Positions 21,816 to 33,934 of a DNA stretch of 64,000 bases are shown piece after piece. The position numbers and the translations under genes are program-made. The stretch is from Areca catechu. Lineage: Eukaryota > Streptophyta > Magnoliopsida > Arecales > Arecaceae. Below the pieces are notes generated by a model. That model worked only from the letters and a program-made list of their open reading frames with translations, had not been told where the DNA came from and did not search any database. The stretch spans positions 6,266,471-6,330,470 of the forward strand of contig CM038050.1 of assembly GCA_021397845.1 (NCBI GenBank). Reading direction: 5' to 3'. The first letter of the stretch is position 1. Each line of letters starts with the position of its first letter.

Positions 21816-24159
21816 CCGATGTCCCTTTTCTTCCCAGCCCGAGCCCTAAATCCATTCGCGCCTCCTCCTCCTCCTTTTTCGATCTCCAGCCTTAATCCCA
21901 TTTGCTGCTCTATCCGGCCACTGCAACTTCCTTCTCCTCCTCCTCCAATCCCTCACTCCTCCTCCGACCCCTCGATCCCTCCCTCCTCTCATTCGAACGA
22001 CCTGTAGCTCCTCATCCGATCCCTCCCTCCTCCTCCAATCCCCCGATCCCTCCCTCCTCCGTCTCTATCCACGCCGTCCGAAGGATCGAGCTGCCGGCGG
22101 GTGGCCTTGAGTCGAGTCACCGCCGCGCCGGCCACCTCCTCCGTTTCATCCTCCAATCTCTCTGTTCATCAAATCTAGGTATGTTCCAAATTTGTTAATG
22201 CTTTCCATAATAGGTACATGATGTCTTTCCAGTTTTGTTTGGCATTTATTATTAAAAAAATTATGCAGGAATATTGCTATAAGAAATTGTACATACAATT
22301 AGGTAAATTGATATTATTTAAACAATTTTATTAATTGAGTTTTAGAATTATGCTAAAGTTTATTTAATTTCTGTAAAGTGTCAACCTCTGCTTAACTCAT
22401 AAATTGAGATTAATTAATTAAGATTCGATCTTCTTAGTAGATCTAATTAATCCTAAATGTTACGGTGATAAATTTTAATGTACAATAGGAAGGACCTCCA
22501 TCCAAAAAAAAATGGCTATTTTGATTTTTTATGGGTCATGAAAGCTTCAATATAAGAAAGATTCCTATCCACACCAAACTTCGTGTCCCAAGACTTCTAC
22601 TAAGATTAGAATTGCATTTAAGGAAAGACTTCAATCAAAAAGAAGAAAAGGCAGAGCATCAAAAATTTTAACCAGGACTTCCATTCATACTAAACTTCTC
22701 ACCCCAAGACTCTTACCATGAATAGAACTACATCTAAAAAAATGATTTCCATAAAAAAATAAAAAAATCATGCATCTACTTCCTATGGCCAATGCCAAAA
22801 ATCACACAACGAAAAAAGAAAGAAAGAAAGATCCATAAAATATTAAAATAAAATCTCAAAATTGAAAAGGAAAAGGAAAAAATTAAATGAAGATGAAATA
22901 ACTTTCATCTATGCCCAACTTTTCATATATACTGCAACTCCCAAAACCACATCGCTTGAACTTCCCATATATGTTGGGACACCACACCCAAAAAAAAATA
23001 GAAAATGTGAGTAGCGGCCTATCTTCCAAAAACGAAGAAAAAAGCCGCACATCTTAAAAAAAAGCCTATATCACAACAAATAAAAAAAAGAAATGCTAGA
23101 CATGAAAAAATAAAAAAATTCTAGGATTGAGTCCAAGCTTTTGACTCCCATCCAGATGTCCATCTTCCGATCTTCAGGATCTTGGTACCCTCTCGAATCA
23201 AAGATCTTTATGACTATACTCCAATACCTATTTATGGCCCTCCCAGCTCTTAATAGGCTTAGGCCGAAGTATTCTAATGAGCATTTGGCCAACCAAGTTA
23301 CTATCCAATCGATCCCCTGGTCAAGATGCATGCACCTATATTTGGAGTTTATGGTCAGGGTGCAGATATTTGAAAATAGAATAATTTAACAAAGAAGTTT
23401 AACTTGGCCATCTATTTTGCCAAACTGGAAATTGTATGTACATGCATGAAAATAGTACGTGCTTCATGTATTAGTTTGTCAAACAGTATATAAGGTTTAT
23501 CCCCATCCATGCATAGCCCAAATAAATTCCATGTGAACAAAGTAGCACTTCACATGTTTTGTACTTCATTATGTTATTTTGTTCTTATATTAGGTTTGAG
23601 TTTATGGTCTTCAAAAAGTCATCTTGATTCTTCTAAAGTCATATATTATATTAGTCCAAGTACAGGAGCTAGGATTTATGCTTAAATAACTTGATAATTG
23701 CACACCACTAAGAAAAATTTGCTCTACCTATTTTGTTGCCATTTTCTTATCAGGTGTTTGACTGCTTGGAGAGTAAAGATACTCTGTAACCAATTTTAAA
23801 ATTAGTTTAAGGTTTGTATATGGAGGCTATGATGATTATGTGATGTATGTTTGGCTGATTCAACTGTTTCTAATGGCAACAATCTTGGATGGCCTTCTTT
23901 TATAGGCAACCGATTGTAGTCGTTTTGATTTAGTTGCAGATTAAATAGTATAACTGAGCCTCCTCCTTATTTTTCATTATTTATTCTTCTTTTTTTTAGT
24001 AGTTTATTTTTATTTTTTTATAAATTATTTGGTATATACCTGCATTTTACTGAACATATTATGCTTTAAGGTTAGTTTCATTATTGCAAATCATTTATTT
24101 CAATACCATCTATAGCCTTGTTATGATCAATTATGACTTTTTAAATATTTTTTAAAAAA
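21816..24159 (+). other. CACTA 5' noncoding region
   Basis: Begins with a CT-rich stretch (21830-22160, many CTCCTCC words) that gives short Pro/Ser-rich frames without family character. About 2 kb of AT-rich sequence follows. It probably serves as leader and intron sequence ahead of the transposase start at 24649. No RNA gene seen. Confidence 0.5.
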
Positions 24160-24558
24160 CTTGCATTGCATAGAAATATAAACCCATCAATTGATTAAAG
24201 TACATATTCTACAGCATCCATACTATTATTTTATTTTTGTACGGATGGGAAAAATATGTACAATGATCAATTGATTATCTAGTTTAGACAGTTTGAGAAT
24301 TACAAAATAATTTTATAGGTGCTTACAGTAATCAAACGGTATGGATAAAGTTTCAGATATATTTTGGATAGCATTTCCTTTTAGTTCTCCTCATACATAT
24401 TTATTTCTATGGGAAGAACTAAGGAGAAATACTGCCGAAATTTTTATGGAACTTCTATTGTGTATCCTTTGGTTATTGTAAATGACTTATATAATTAATG
24501 CAATTCTTGAATAGGATAGGACCTCTTTACCTATTAGTTAGTGATAGGGCGCATTTAA
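24160..24558 (+). repeat. Shared hairpin segment, copy A (inside the CACTA)
   Basis: About 400 bp whose wording and order match 33000-33400 inside the MULE: ATCAATTGATTAA, GATCAATTGATTATCTA, TTTAGACAGTTT, TTTTATAGG, then a foldback, then GGATAGGACCT and AGTTAGTGATA. The foldback (about 24320-24485) pairs CTTACAGTAATCAAACG with GGTTATTGTAA and TTAGTTCTCCTCATAC with ATGGGAAGAACTAA. It lies directly upstream of the first transposase exon. Confidence 0.8.
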
Positions 24559-24648
24559 TAATAATGTAATTGATCTATTGAATAAACTTATTTTAAATTT
24601 ATTATGTTCTCATAAATATTTGTTTATTTCAGTTAGTTTTATCTTACA

Positions 24649-27600
24649 ATGGATAAGAGTTGGATAACTAAACTGATGAATAGCAAAGAATATCTAGATG
24701 GAGTTCAGAATTTCATTAAATTTGGTATAGAGAGAAGTAGTATCAATGGGAAGATTTTATGTCCATGCCGAAAATATGTAAATTTCAGTTTTCTATATCC
24801 AAATACTGTTGAAGAACATTTGATATGGAATGATTTTTTAAAAGGTTATACAAAGTGATTTTTTCATGGAGACTCAAGGTTATAATCTACATGTAACCAA
24901 ACCTCTAACATGGAACATATACCTGATTTTGGATCCAATAACCAACAGAAAAATCTTGTAAGAGATCATGATATCAGGGGTTTGTTTAGAGATACTTTTG
25001 AATATGGTGCTCAAAATCCTGGAGATTTCAGTGGAGGACAAGTAGCAGATAGGCTACCTGATGATCCTATATTTGCTGAATCTATATATAATGAGGAGCC
25101 GATAGCCCCAACTAATATTGGAACAGATCGTTATCAGAAGCTGATAAGAGATGCAGATCAAGAATTATATGCTGGTTGCAAGAACTTTTCAAAAATTTAT
25201 TTTCTTGTACATTTATTTCATATAAAATACTTGAATTGATGGTCTGGCAAGAGTTTTACTATGTTGCTCAAGTTGTTAAAGGATGCATTTTCTAAAGATA
25301 CTAGTTTACCAACATCTTGTTATAAAGCCAAAAAATTAGTAAAGAAATTGGATCTTGGATACGAAAAGGTTCATAGCTGTCCAAATGATTATATATTATA
25401 TCGGGGAGAACATGCCGATCAAGAGTCGTGCCATATGTGTGGATGTTCACGATGGATGAAGCAAAAAGAAAATGAGAGTAAGGGATTAGATGAATTGGAT
25501 GCAACACAAATTAAACAAAAACCGACAAATGTATTACGTTATTTTCCTCTTGTATCTAGATTAAAAAGGATCTATGCATCATCAAAGACAGCTTCGTCAA
25601 TGAGATGGCATGATGAAATATGTACAAAAGATGGAATACTGAGACACCCAATGGATAGTTTAGCATGGAAAGCATTTGATGACAGACATCCTGATTTTAT
25701 ATCTGATGCTCGTAATATCAGGCTGGGTTTAGCTAGTGATGGGTTCAATCCATTTCGAACCTTAAGTTCTGTCTATAGCACCTGGCCAGTTATTCTGATT
25801 CCTTATAATTTGCCACCATGGATATACATGAAACAGTCTCCACTTATTTTATCAATGGTCATTCCATGTGATAAGGGTCCAAGCAATGATATTGATATTT
25901 TCTTACAACCTTTAATAGATGAATTGAAACAATTGTGGGAGGGTATCAGTACAATTGATGCTTTGAATGGTCAAACATTCAATCTGCGGGCAGCTCTATT
26001 ATGGACTGTTAATGATTTTCCTACATATGGTAATTTATCTGGCTAGAGCACTAAGAGACGAGTTGCATGTCCTTCTTGTGGTAAATCAACCCATTCAATT
26101 TGGTTAAAACATGGAGGAAAGTTTTGTTATATGGGACATCGTCGATGGTTGGAGGCAAATCATCCATTTCGATTTCAGAAGGATTTATTTGATGGTACTA
26201 TAGAGTTGGAATCTGCTCCAATTCTACCTTCTGGTTCTGATATTCGTAGACAAATGCTTGGTATCAGACACAGTTATGGAAAGATGACAAAGTCCTCTAA
26301 AAAGCGAGAAAGAAATGATGTTGAGACTTCAGCACAAGAAGAAATATCGGAGGAAGTCAATACTTGCACCTTAGATATAGCAATGTTCAAGGATCTGGAT
26401 AATTTCTTTGAAATTGAAAATGATAATGATATAATGACAGCATCTACCCATCAGCATACTAAACAATTATGGAAGAAAAGAAGAATATTCTTTGACTTAC
26501 CTTATTAGGAGCATAATATACTCTAGCATAATCTTGATGTTATGCATATAGAAAAGAATGTTTGTGATAATTTGATTGGAACAATATTAAATCTTTATGG
26601 AAAGACTAAAGATAACATGAAGGCGCATCTTGATTTAAAAGAAATGGACATCCGACATGAACTTCATCCACAAGTACTTGCAAATGATATAACTTATATC
26701 CCTCATGCATGTTATACAATGTCTAGTCGAGAAAAGATCTCTTCCTGACAGTTTTAAAGAATATCAAGGTTCATGATGAATATGTATCAAATATTTCATA
26801 ATGTGTGAATATGAAAGAACAAAAAATCTCAAATCTTAAAAGTCATGATGGACATATACTAATGCAAGATATTCTTCCATTGGCTTTAAGGTCGTCAATG
26901 CCGAAACAAGTTATTACGGTTGTTTTTCAGTTATCATCATTCTTCAAGGCATTATGTTCTAAGGTTCTTGATCCTCAAGAGCTTGATCAGTTGCAGTCTC
27001 AAGTCATACTTACGTTATGTCAGATGGAAAAGATTTTTTCTCCTGAATTTTTTATGATTATGGTTCATCTACTCATTCACCTAGCTTCGGAAGCTAAACT
27101 TGGTGGACCGGTACAGTACAGATAAATGTACCCTATCGAGAGATAATGCTGTAAAACTAAAATTTCATAATTTAGATATCTTTTTTATTATTTAATATGA
27201 TATTAATATTAAAATTTTAATAAATATCATACTTTTTGAAGGTATCTTGTACGTTTGAAGGATTATGTACAAAACAAAGCCCATTCTGAGGGCTCAATAG
27301 CAGAGGAATATATTGCTGAAGAGTGTTTAACATTTTGTTCAAGATATCTCGAAAGTGTTGAGACTGTATTCAATCGACCTCAACGTCATGGTGATACTAT
27401 GGAGAATACATATCTATAGAAATTTGCATCTTCCAGAAGATTTATAGGAAAAGCTGAAAGTATTATTCTTGACCATAAATCTTTGTCACAAGTACACCGT
27501 TATGTATTGTTATATAGTGACATAATATCTGACTATCGCATGTTAGTCTATCTACATATGGATAATACTAAATATTAGACATATCGTTGTCAAACTTATA

Positions 27601-28410
27601 TTTGATCGTCATGCAATGAATTTTTAGCTGTACAAACAAGCCAATCATTCCACTCGTCCTAATCTAAGGATTGAACAAAGATGGTTGGTTGAGTTATTCC
27701 CTAATTGGCTTGCCAATCAGGTTAGTATATATAAGTCGTATAATAATTTTACATACATTTAACATCGAATAAGTGATCGATAATTGATATTATATTTTCC
27801 AGGTACCGGTACTGATGGAGAAGAATTATTCAGCAGAACTAATAGCACTTGCCATAAGTCCTAATTATATTGTGAACAAATATAATTGTTTTATTATAAA
27901 TGGCTTTAAATTTCAAACCAAGGAGTGCGAGAAATTTAGAAAAACTCATAACAGTGATGTTATGGTAGAAGCAAATGAAAAATCTTATTATGGTATACTT
28001 AGAGATATTTTTGAGTTGGATTATTATGAAAATTTTAAAGTTGTATTATTTCGATGCGATTGGGTGGATATAAATACACCTAGAGGTTTGAAAAAGAACT
28101 CAAATAGATTCATAATTGTTAATTTTTCAAGATTGATACATACGAGTGTATTATTGAAGGATGATCCATTTATCTTTTCATCTCAAGCTCGACAAGTTTT
28201 TTATGTACAAGACTCAAAAAATAAAGAATGGGCTACTGTTTAAAGACAAAACCCAGAGACTTGTATGATATGAAAAAAAGGGTGGAAGAAGATGATGATG
28301 ATACTTATACTCAGTGTATGCCTTATAATATTGTGCTAGATGATCATATAAATTATACAACCATTCTGGTTAGATTGGATTCTGAAGAAGGTACAACTGG
28401 TTGCTTATGA
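24649..28410 (+). pseudogene. TNP2-type CACTA transposase (TNPD-like), broken
   Basis: Domains in order: transposase-associated domain at 24649-24855 (MDKSWITKLMNSKEYLDGV, ILCPCRKY); TNP2 core at about 25261-26500 (KVHSCPNDYILYRGE, CHMCGCSRW, MRWHDEI, LGLASDGFNPF, ILIPYNLPPW, ACPSCGKSTHSIW); a bridging segment with LDVMHIEKNVCDNLIG at 26530-26600; DUF4218-like at 26805-27420; and DUF4216-like at 27815-28243 (DVMVEANEKSYYGILRDIFE). Introns interrupt the later part. In-frame stops occur at 24856, 25237, 26044 and 26506, mostly where the family has Trp or Gly. The protein would bind and cut the CACTA ends. The domain set is complete in outline, but the gene is dead. Confidence 0.92.
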
Positions 28411-28547
28411 CAAGTAAATAGTTTATAAGATGATTTATATTTTTGCATGAATGATTATGTTATCTTTTAAATTGTAATTCATTTTCATTATAATTTGATT
28501 ATAATGTTGACTGACTTGGTTTTTAATAATGCATGTTAGGTACACCA

Positions 28548-30428
28548 TGCCTCAAAGGAAGCACCTATCGGATGTACATTTTCAATTTTCTCAGACCGAG
28601 GCTAGTACTTCGTCACAGCAGCCCGACGAGCGTCGATCAGTTTCACATCGATCTGATGCCAGTCCATCCATTTCTATACATCCGGCGGAGGCCAATACCT
28701 CTCTACCTCAAGACAACGCCATTCCCTCCGAGTCAGCACATCACAATCCTCCTATAGATCATCTTGATGATGAGCCTATCATCGATGATATACAGATACA
28801 GGGTAATTTAATAATTTTATCATATTTCAATTCATACATATGCAATAGTTTTGATATATAATTTTCTGTATTTTTTATAGATAGATCCGGGAGACTTAGG
28901 CGGAAGCGAGGAGCCACACTAGTCCGTGATGTGTGGTAGTTACCTGAGGATGAAAGGATAGTCATAGAGTACAACAAGCTAGGCCAGCTTATTAAAAAAG
29001 CTGCTAGCTTGTTGACTAGTTTTTTGGAGACAGTAGCACACCGAGGTTAGCTATGTCCCCTAAATTATCAGAAGTGGAACGACATGCTTCCTGCCTATAA
29101 AGTAGAGATGCTTCTAGTTGTGCAGGTAAAAAAATTGATATATTATTTTAGATTTTAGATTTTTAACAATTGCATTGCTTATTTCATTTAATACTTATTT
29201 TATTGTTTATTTACATTATAGAGCAAGTTCGTTCTCCCTCCAAATTGTTCTGATTTTGTGCTTAAGTATCTCAATCGCAAGTGGAAAGAATATAGGACGA
29301 AGTTGAAGGGAGACTACAAGCTAGAGGGTAGGACAGAGGAGCAGGTTGCATCTACCTGTCCTCCTGATGTTCACCCTTATCAGTGGAGGGAGCTGGTGCA
29401 CTATTGGTTCTCCGAGAGGGCACAGGTTATGTAGCATCATCAAACATATAAATTTATTAATTTTCACTCGTCCTAATTATATTTATATAATATATAACAT
29501 AGTTTTAATTAATTTTTGTAGACATATTCTGCTATTGATAGAGCTACACGAGCAGCTTAATCTCTTCCTCATACAACAGGGTCCAAGAGTTATGCACGGC
29601 TCAGGCATGAATTTATATGTTTCTCATCCTATAATATATTTAGTATATTTTTAGTTTTAACATCATGTATCATCATGTATCATGCATGTGCCATGTATCA
29701 TGGTATGGAGTATAAGATGTATCATTTATAATTTTTTTGTAATATTTATTATTTCTATAGGCTGATCAGCAAGGGAGGGAGCCTGGTGAGGTGGAGTTCT
29801 ATCGGATGACTCACGTTCACCAGGATGGCAGTTTTGTTCGGGAGGAGTCCAGAGATATATATGTATTTTTTTATTTATATTATATCATGATTTATAATTT
29901 TATTTTTATTAAGTATTGATATATGAGTTTTTTATAAAATATATGATAGGGCTATCTCTATGATCGCCAAGCATGGTGGCGAGGCTACATCTACTCAGAG
30001 CAGTCGCATTGAGGTCAAGGTATTCTCGAAGTTGATGGGACCAAGCATCCTGGATGAGTGAGAGGTTATGGAATTGGAGTTACCCCTACTCGGTTATCTG
30101 AGGTGAATAGATTTACTCGGGATGCTAGAGATAGTCATGATCATTCACATATTCGTCGACTCGAGGATAAGATAGCAGAGCTCAGACAGAGCAGAGATGC
30201 AGACTATTATAGCTCAGCTTGAGCATGTACATCTGTTCTGCATATGTTCATGCCATCTCGAGTAAGTAATTATTTATAACTACATACATATATATATATT
30301 GTATATTTCTAATAATTTAGAATATATATAATATATGTATCGTAACTATATATATGTATATCTTGTAGGTTCCTGATGCATCTGCCAGTCGCAGACATGA
30401 CAATGACCAGCCTTCCACGGATCAGTGA
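28548..30428 (+). pseudogene. Second CACTA gene, transposase_24 family (TNPA-like), broken and spliced
   Basis: Opens with MPQRKHLSDVHFQFSQTEAS and a Ser/Pro-rich low-complexity region to about 28800. Separate exon-like blocks follow with the family pattern: a basic stretch LRRKRGATL with a conserved Trp (28885-28940), EYNKLGQLIKKAASLL (28965-29015), KWNDMLPAYKVEMLL (29070-29125), FVLPPNCSDFVLKYLNRKWKE (29227-29290), VHPYQWRELVHYWFSERAQ (29370-29425), a TGSKSYAR block (29578-29600), MTHVHQDGSF (29806-29838), and a charged C-terminus to about 30220. AT-rich introns separate them. Several stops (28938, 29048, 29558) show decay. The product would bind subterminal repeats. Confidence 0.8.
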
Positions 30429-30676
30429 TGCCAGTTGATTTTTTTTATTATTTTTGTATGTCTTTTTATGTATTTGAACTTGGATCGATATTGAGTATCT
30501 TTTGATACATTTATATATATAAAAAAAACTCTTTATATTTGTGTTTGTGTTAGTGTATGTCTTTGGATGTGATACAAGTTTAAATATTTAGTTATTTCAT
30601 TTTGATAATGTATACATGTTGATGTATGTATTTGATGTATACAGGTTTACTGTATTTTTTAAAAAATAAATAAATA

Positions 30677-31140
30677 AATTTACCAACGCTTTAAATCGTC
30701 ACTATCTTATCCATTAGCGATGCTTTAAAGCGTTGCTATCCTAGCAAATACCGATACTTTAAAGTGTCGCTATGTTTTAAACTTAGTGATGCTTTAAAGC
30801 ATCGTTGGGTTTTAAAGTTAGCGACGCGCTGGGTTTTAAACTTAGTGACGCGCTGGGTTTTAAATTTAGCGATGCTTTAAAGCATCACTGGGTTTTAAAC
30901 TTAGCGACGCTTTAAAGCGTCAAAATATGCCGACGCTTTTAAAAAGCATCGTTAAGTTTAAAACCTAGCGATGCTTTAAAGCATCGGCAACTCTAAATTT
31001 AGCGACACTTTTTAAAAGCGTCGGCAGATTGCGTCCCCACGCTTACATAGTTGATGCTTTGTGATGCTTTAAGAAGCATCGGGAGATTTCTTGCCGACAC
31101 TTAAAAGCGTTGGCAAATGTCCCAAAAAGCGTCGACTATG
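30677..31140. repeat. Right subterminal palindrome array of the CACTA element
   Basis: About nine units at roughly 30-60 bp spacing. Each is built on a near-perfect palindrome such as GCGACGCTTTAAAGCGTC or CGATGCTTTAAAGCATCG, joined by TGGGTTTTAAACTTA linkers. It lies just inside the right CACTA terminus, the expected place for transposase binding sites, and is far denser than at the left end. Confidence 0.9.
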
Positions 31141-31168
31141 CCCTGTTTTAATGTAGTGGTGGCTGGGT

Positions 31169-31264
31169 CCGGTGAAAACGTGGATTGGACCTGTGATTTC
31201 GCTATAAAAACATGGGTTGGACCTGTGATTTCGCTGTGAAAACGCGGGTTGAACCCGCGATTTC
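31169..31264 (+). repeat. Three 32-bp tandem units in the MULE left terminus
   Basis: Units at 31169-31200, 31201-31232 and 31233-31264, each of the form GTGAAAACGCGGGTTGAACC followed by CGCGATTTC. The third unit is close to a perfect dyad (CGCGGGTT-GAACCCGCG). Inverted counterparts lie at 46720-46850. Confidence 0.9.
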
Positions 31265-31314
31265 GTAGTCGAACCCGTTAAGTGGGGTCTTTTGGGTGTT
31301 GGGGTGCTGCTCCT

Positions 31315-31470
31315 TTACATTCTCCCGGCCCCATCTTTGTGTCTCCCGGTGCCGTTCCTTTGCATTTCCCAGTCCCATCTTCTTGTCTCCCGGCCCCATC
31401 TCGGTGTGTTGATTCTTTGCATTCTAAGCGGCCCCAGGTATCTCCCAGCCCCATCTTTCCTAGTAATTTT
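31315..31470. repeat. CT-rich degenerate repeats
   Basis: Recurring words TCTCCCGGCCCCATCTT and TTCCTTTGCAT spaced about 30-60 bp. Short frames here are Ser/Pro/Cys-rich and look noncoding. It lies between the MULE terminus and its AT-rich leader, so it may be promoter or leader sequence. Confidence 0.5.
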
Positions 31471-31734
31471 TGTTTTTTAGTTGTTTAAGGTCAAATCGGT
31501 ATTTGGTCTCCTGGCCCTAGCTTTGTAGCCTCATTTTTTATTTTTTTTGGATATTTAGAATCAAGTCAGCCCCAGCTCTCCCAGCCTGTCGTTCTCCCTG
31601 CCCCACTGTCGGTGTCCCAGCTTCTGAAGTTTTTGTTCTTGGTCTTTATTTGTGGGCTTTTAAGTGCTATTGATCCCCATTTTGGTATCCAGATCCAGCC
31701 CGAGCGCAACTTGATCTGATATTCTCTTCCTTGC

Positions 31735-32999
31735 ATGTATATTTTATGGCATTTTTATAATTTTATTTTTGTTATATTATATTTGTATTTATAATTTTAA
31801 ATTTTAGAATTTAATATTATGATGTCATGTTAGTTTTATTTTTTTAGCAATGTAATTATATGTTATTGTTTGATATTTAGATAATTTAATTATTTATGGT
31901 GTTTATTTTATATTGTAATATTACATGAAATTATTTAGATTTTCACTAAAATTTTTTAGATTTTCATTGAATATTTATCTCTCTTTGATATTAAAAAAAA
32001 TTAATAATATTAAGGTTTGAAAAATTGTTAGGATAAATCTATATTTATAATTTTTTAAATATATTTTAAATAGATAATTTATAGTCTTCATTATTAAAAA
32101 AATAATTTTTAATTTTTAAATGTAGATGAAATTATAATGGTAGATAAATTCAGCTAGCAAATATAAATATGTATAGAATTGTTAGAATTATTTTACTATG
32201 AATTAATATACAAAATTATTTCATTATTATATAATTTAAATAAATAATTAATTATGAATATATAATTATATAAGAATAATATATTAATATAGATATAACT
32301 AATTAATATAGGTATACAAATAATTGATATGTTTATCATAAAAAAATTATGATGTTAATAATAAATTATTAAAATATATAAGTTTTTAGAACATGTATAG
32401 AATTAATTAAATAAAAAAAGTTTATCGTGCTATATAAGTTTATCATATGTTTGTTAAATACTTAAAATATATGAATATTTATAGCTTGTAAATAAGTTTT
32501 TAATTAAATATAAGTATATTATGGTACAAAATTAATATATTAAATTATAAATAAAGTTAGTAATGTACACGCTGCATTAAAATAAATTTGAAAATCATGT
32601 AGTACAAATTTATTTAAATAAAATACAGTATGAATAATATTTATTTAAAATTTATAAATATTTAGAACATATAAATAATTTTAAAAAATTAGAGAGTTAT
32701 AGTATATAAATAAATTATTAAGTTACGAATAAAGTTGTTAATTTATATGCTACATTAATCATATTATAAATTTATTAGATAAAAAATATAATCATAGTGT
32801 ACAATAAATTAAGTTGAGCATTAAGTTTGAAAATTTATAGTCTACTTATTGGTAATTTTATTTATTTAAATATTTTTTAGATGTGCAGCATGAATATGTA
32901 TAGTATATAATATGTAGAAATTGTTAGTATTGACAAAATTATGTATCAAAATTATTTTTTAAGTTAATCATTCAATTTTTTATATATATTAATATAAAA
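31735..32999. other. AT-rich MULE leader or intron, nothing coding
   Basis: Extremely AT-rich sequence (TTATTT and ATATAA words) without frames. It lies upstream of the shared hairpin segment and the transposase start. Confidence 0.55.
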
Positions 33000-33400
33000 T
33001 TTATATTGCATTGAACTGTAGACTCGTCAATTGATTAATATGCATATTTCATAGTATCTGTATTTTTTTTGAATTTGTACAGATTTGAGAATTATATACA
33101 TTAATCAATTGATTATCTAATTTAGACAGTTTAAAAATTATAAATAATTTTATAGGTTAGCTTACAATAATCAAATGATGTGCAGTGGAGACCGAATGAA
33201 ATTTCGAGCAAGATTTTTCTTTAGTTCTTCGTATACATAATTATTTGTTTGCGGAGAACTAAGAAAAAATACTGCCAAAATTTTATTCGGTCTCCATTTT
33301 ACATCGTTTGATTACTGTAAGCTGACATGTAAAATTAATGCAATTTCTGAATGGGATAGGACCTATCTTTACCTAGCAGTTAGTGATAAGATGCATTTAT
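33000..33400 (+). repeat. Shared hairpin segment, copy B (inside the MULE)
   Basis: Matches 24160-24558 in order and wording. The internal foldback is better preserved here. The arm from about 33158 (GCTTACAATAATCAAATGAT, then GGAGACCGAATGAAATTT, then TTTAGTTCTTCGTATAC) pairs with 33255-33340 (GCGGAGAACTAA, then AAATTTTATTCGGTCTCC, then CGTTTGATTACTGTAAGC). The arms are about 85 bp. It lies about 200 bp upstream of the MULE start codon. Confidence 0.85.
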
Positions 33401-33604
33401 CATTTAAGTCATTATAAATTTTGTATGTAGATATTAAATTTAAAATATATTGAAATCTATATTTATGTATTTAAGAAAATAATTATGTTCATAATTTTAT
33501 TGTCACGTTATTTATTTTGTTTAATTAAATTTTTAATGATGGCATTATATATTTGGAGAAAGTTAACTCTAAATATATTTTATTTATTAAACATATAGGG
33601 TATA

Positions 33605-33934
33605 ATGGATGAAACAATCATAGCCTTATATTATATTAATAGTTCTATGATTAATGGCAAATATGGTATTGAGTACAATCAGGGACCGAAAAAGGTAATT
33701 AGAATTAAATATGGTATGACATTTGAAGAGTTGGAGAATAAAATATGTAGAGTCTTCCGTATAGATAGAAGTGAAAAAAATATATTGATCATTTATAAAT
33801 ATCCACAAGTTGTACAGCCAACATTTATAAAGTTTGAACCTGTTCCACTAATCGATGATGAAGACATGGAGATAATATTTTCAACGATAAGTTCACGTCC
33901 ATGTATATCAGGTGCAGAGTTGTACATAGGTATC
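33605..33934 (+). pseudogene. MULE transposase, N-terminal PB1-like exon (interrupted)
   Basis: Starts MDETIIALYYINSSMINGKY and continues with VIRIKYGMTFEELENKICRV and ILIIYKYPQ, the PB1-like fold seen at the N terminus of many plant MuDR-type transposases. The frame is cut after a Tyr-Ile-Gly-Ile end by the chromovirus LTR at 33935. Taking out that element and one copy of its target site brings the frame directly into the coding sequence at 40437, which shows the transposase was uninterrupted before the insertion. Confidence 0.8.

Larger units (their letters stand above)
21627..31158 (+). mobile_element. CACTA (En/Spm-type) transposon with decayed transposase genes
   Basis: A 9.5-kb element with CACTA termini: left CACTATAGTAAAAAGGCAAA, and the complement of the right end CACTACATTAAAACAGGGCA. 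It is flanked by the 3-bp target duplication GTG (21624-21626 and 31159-31161). It holds a TNP2-type transposase region (24649-28410), a second gene of the plant transposase_24 type (28548-30428) and a dense array of subterminal palindromes at the right end (30677-31140) with a thinner set at the left (21640-21815). Numerous stops make it non-functional. It was inserted into the MULE's left terminal repeat. Confidence 0.93.

Noticed and set aside
21813..22198. Pro/Ser-rich frames near the CACTA left end
   Set aside because: CT-rich low-complexity DNA open in two frames, with no family resemblance and no link to the transposase.
30677..31140. Regular repeats resembling a CRISPR array
   Set aside because: Units are palindromic, variable and without unique spacers, and lie at a CACTA terminus in plant DNA.
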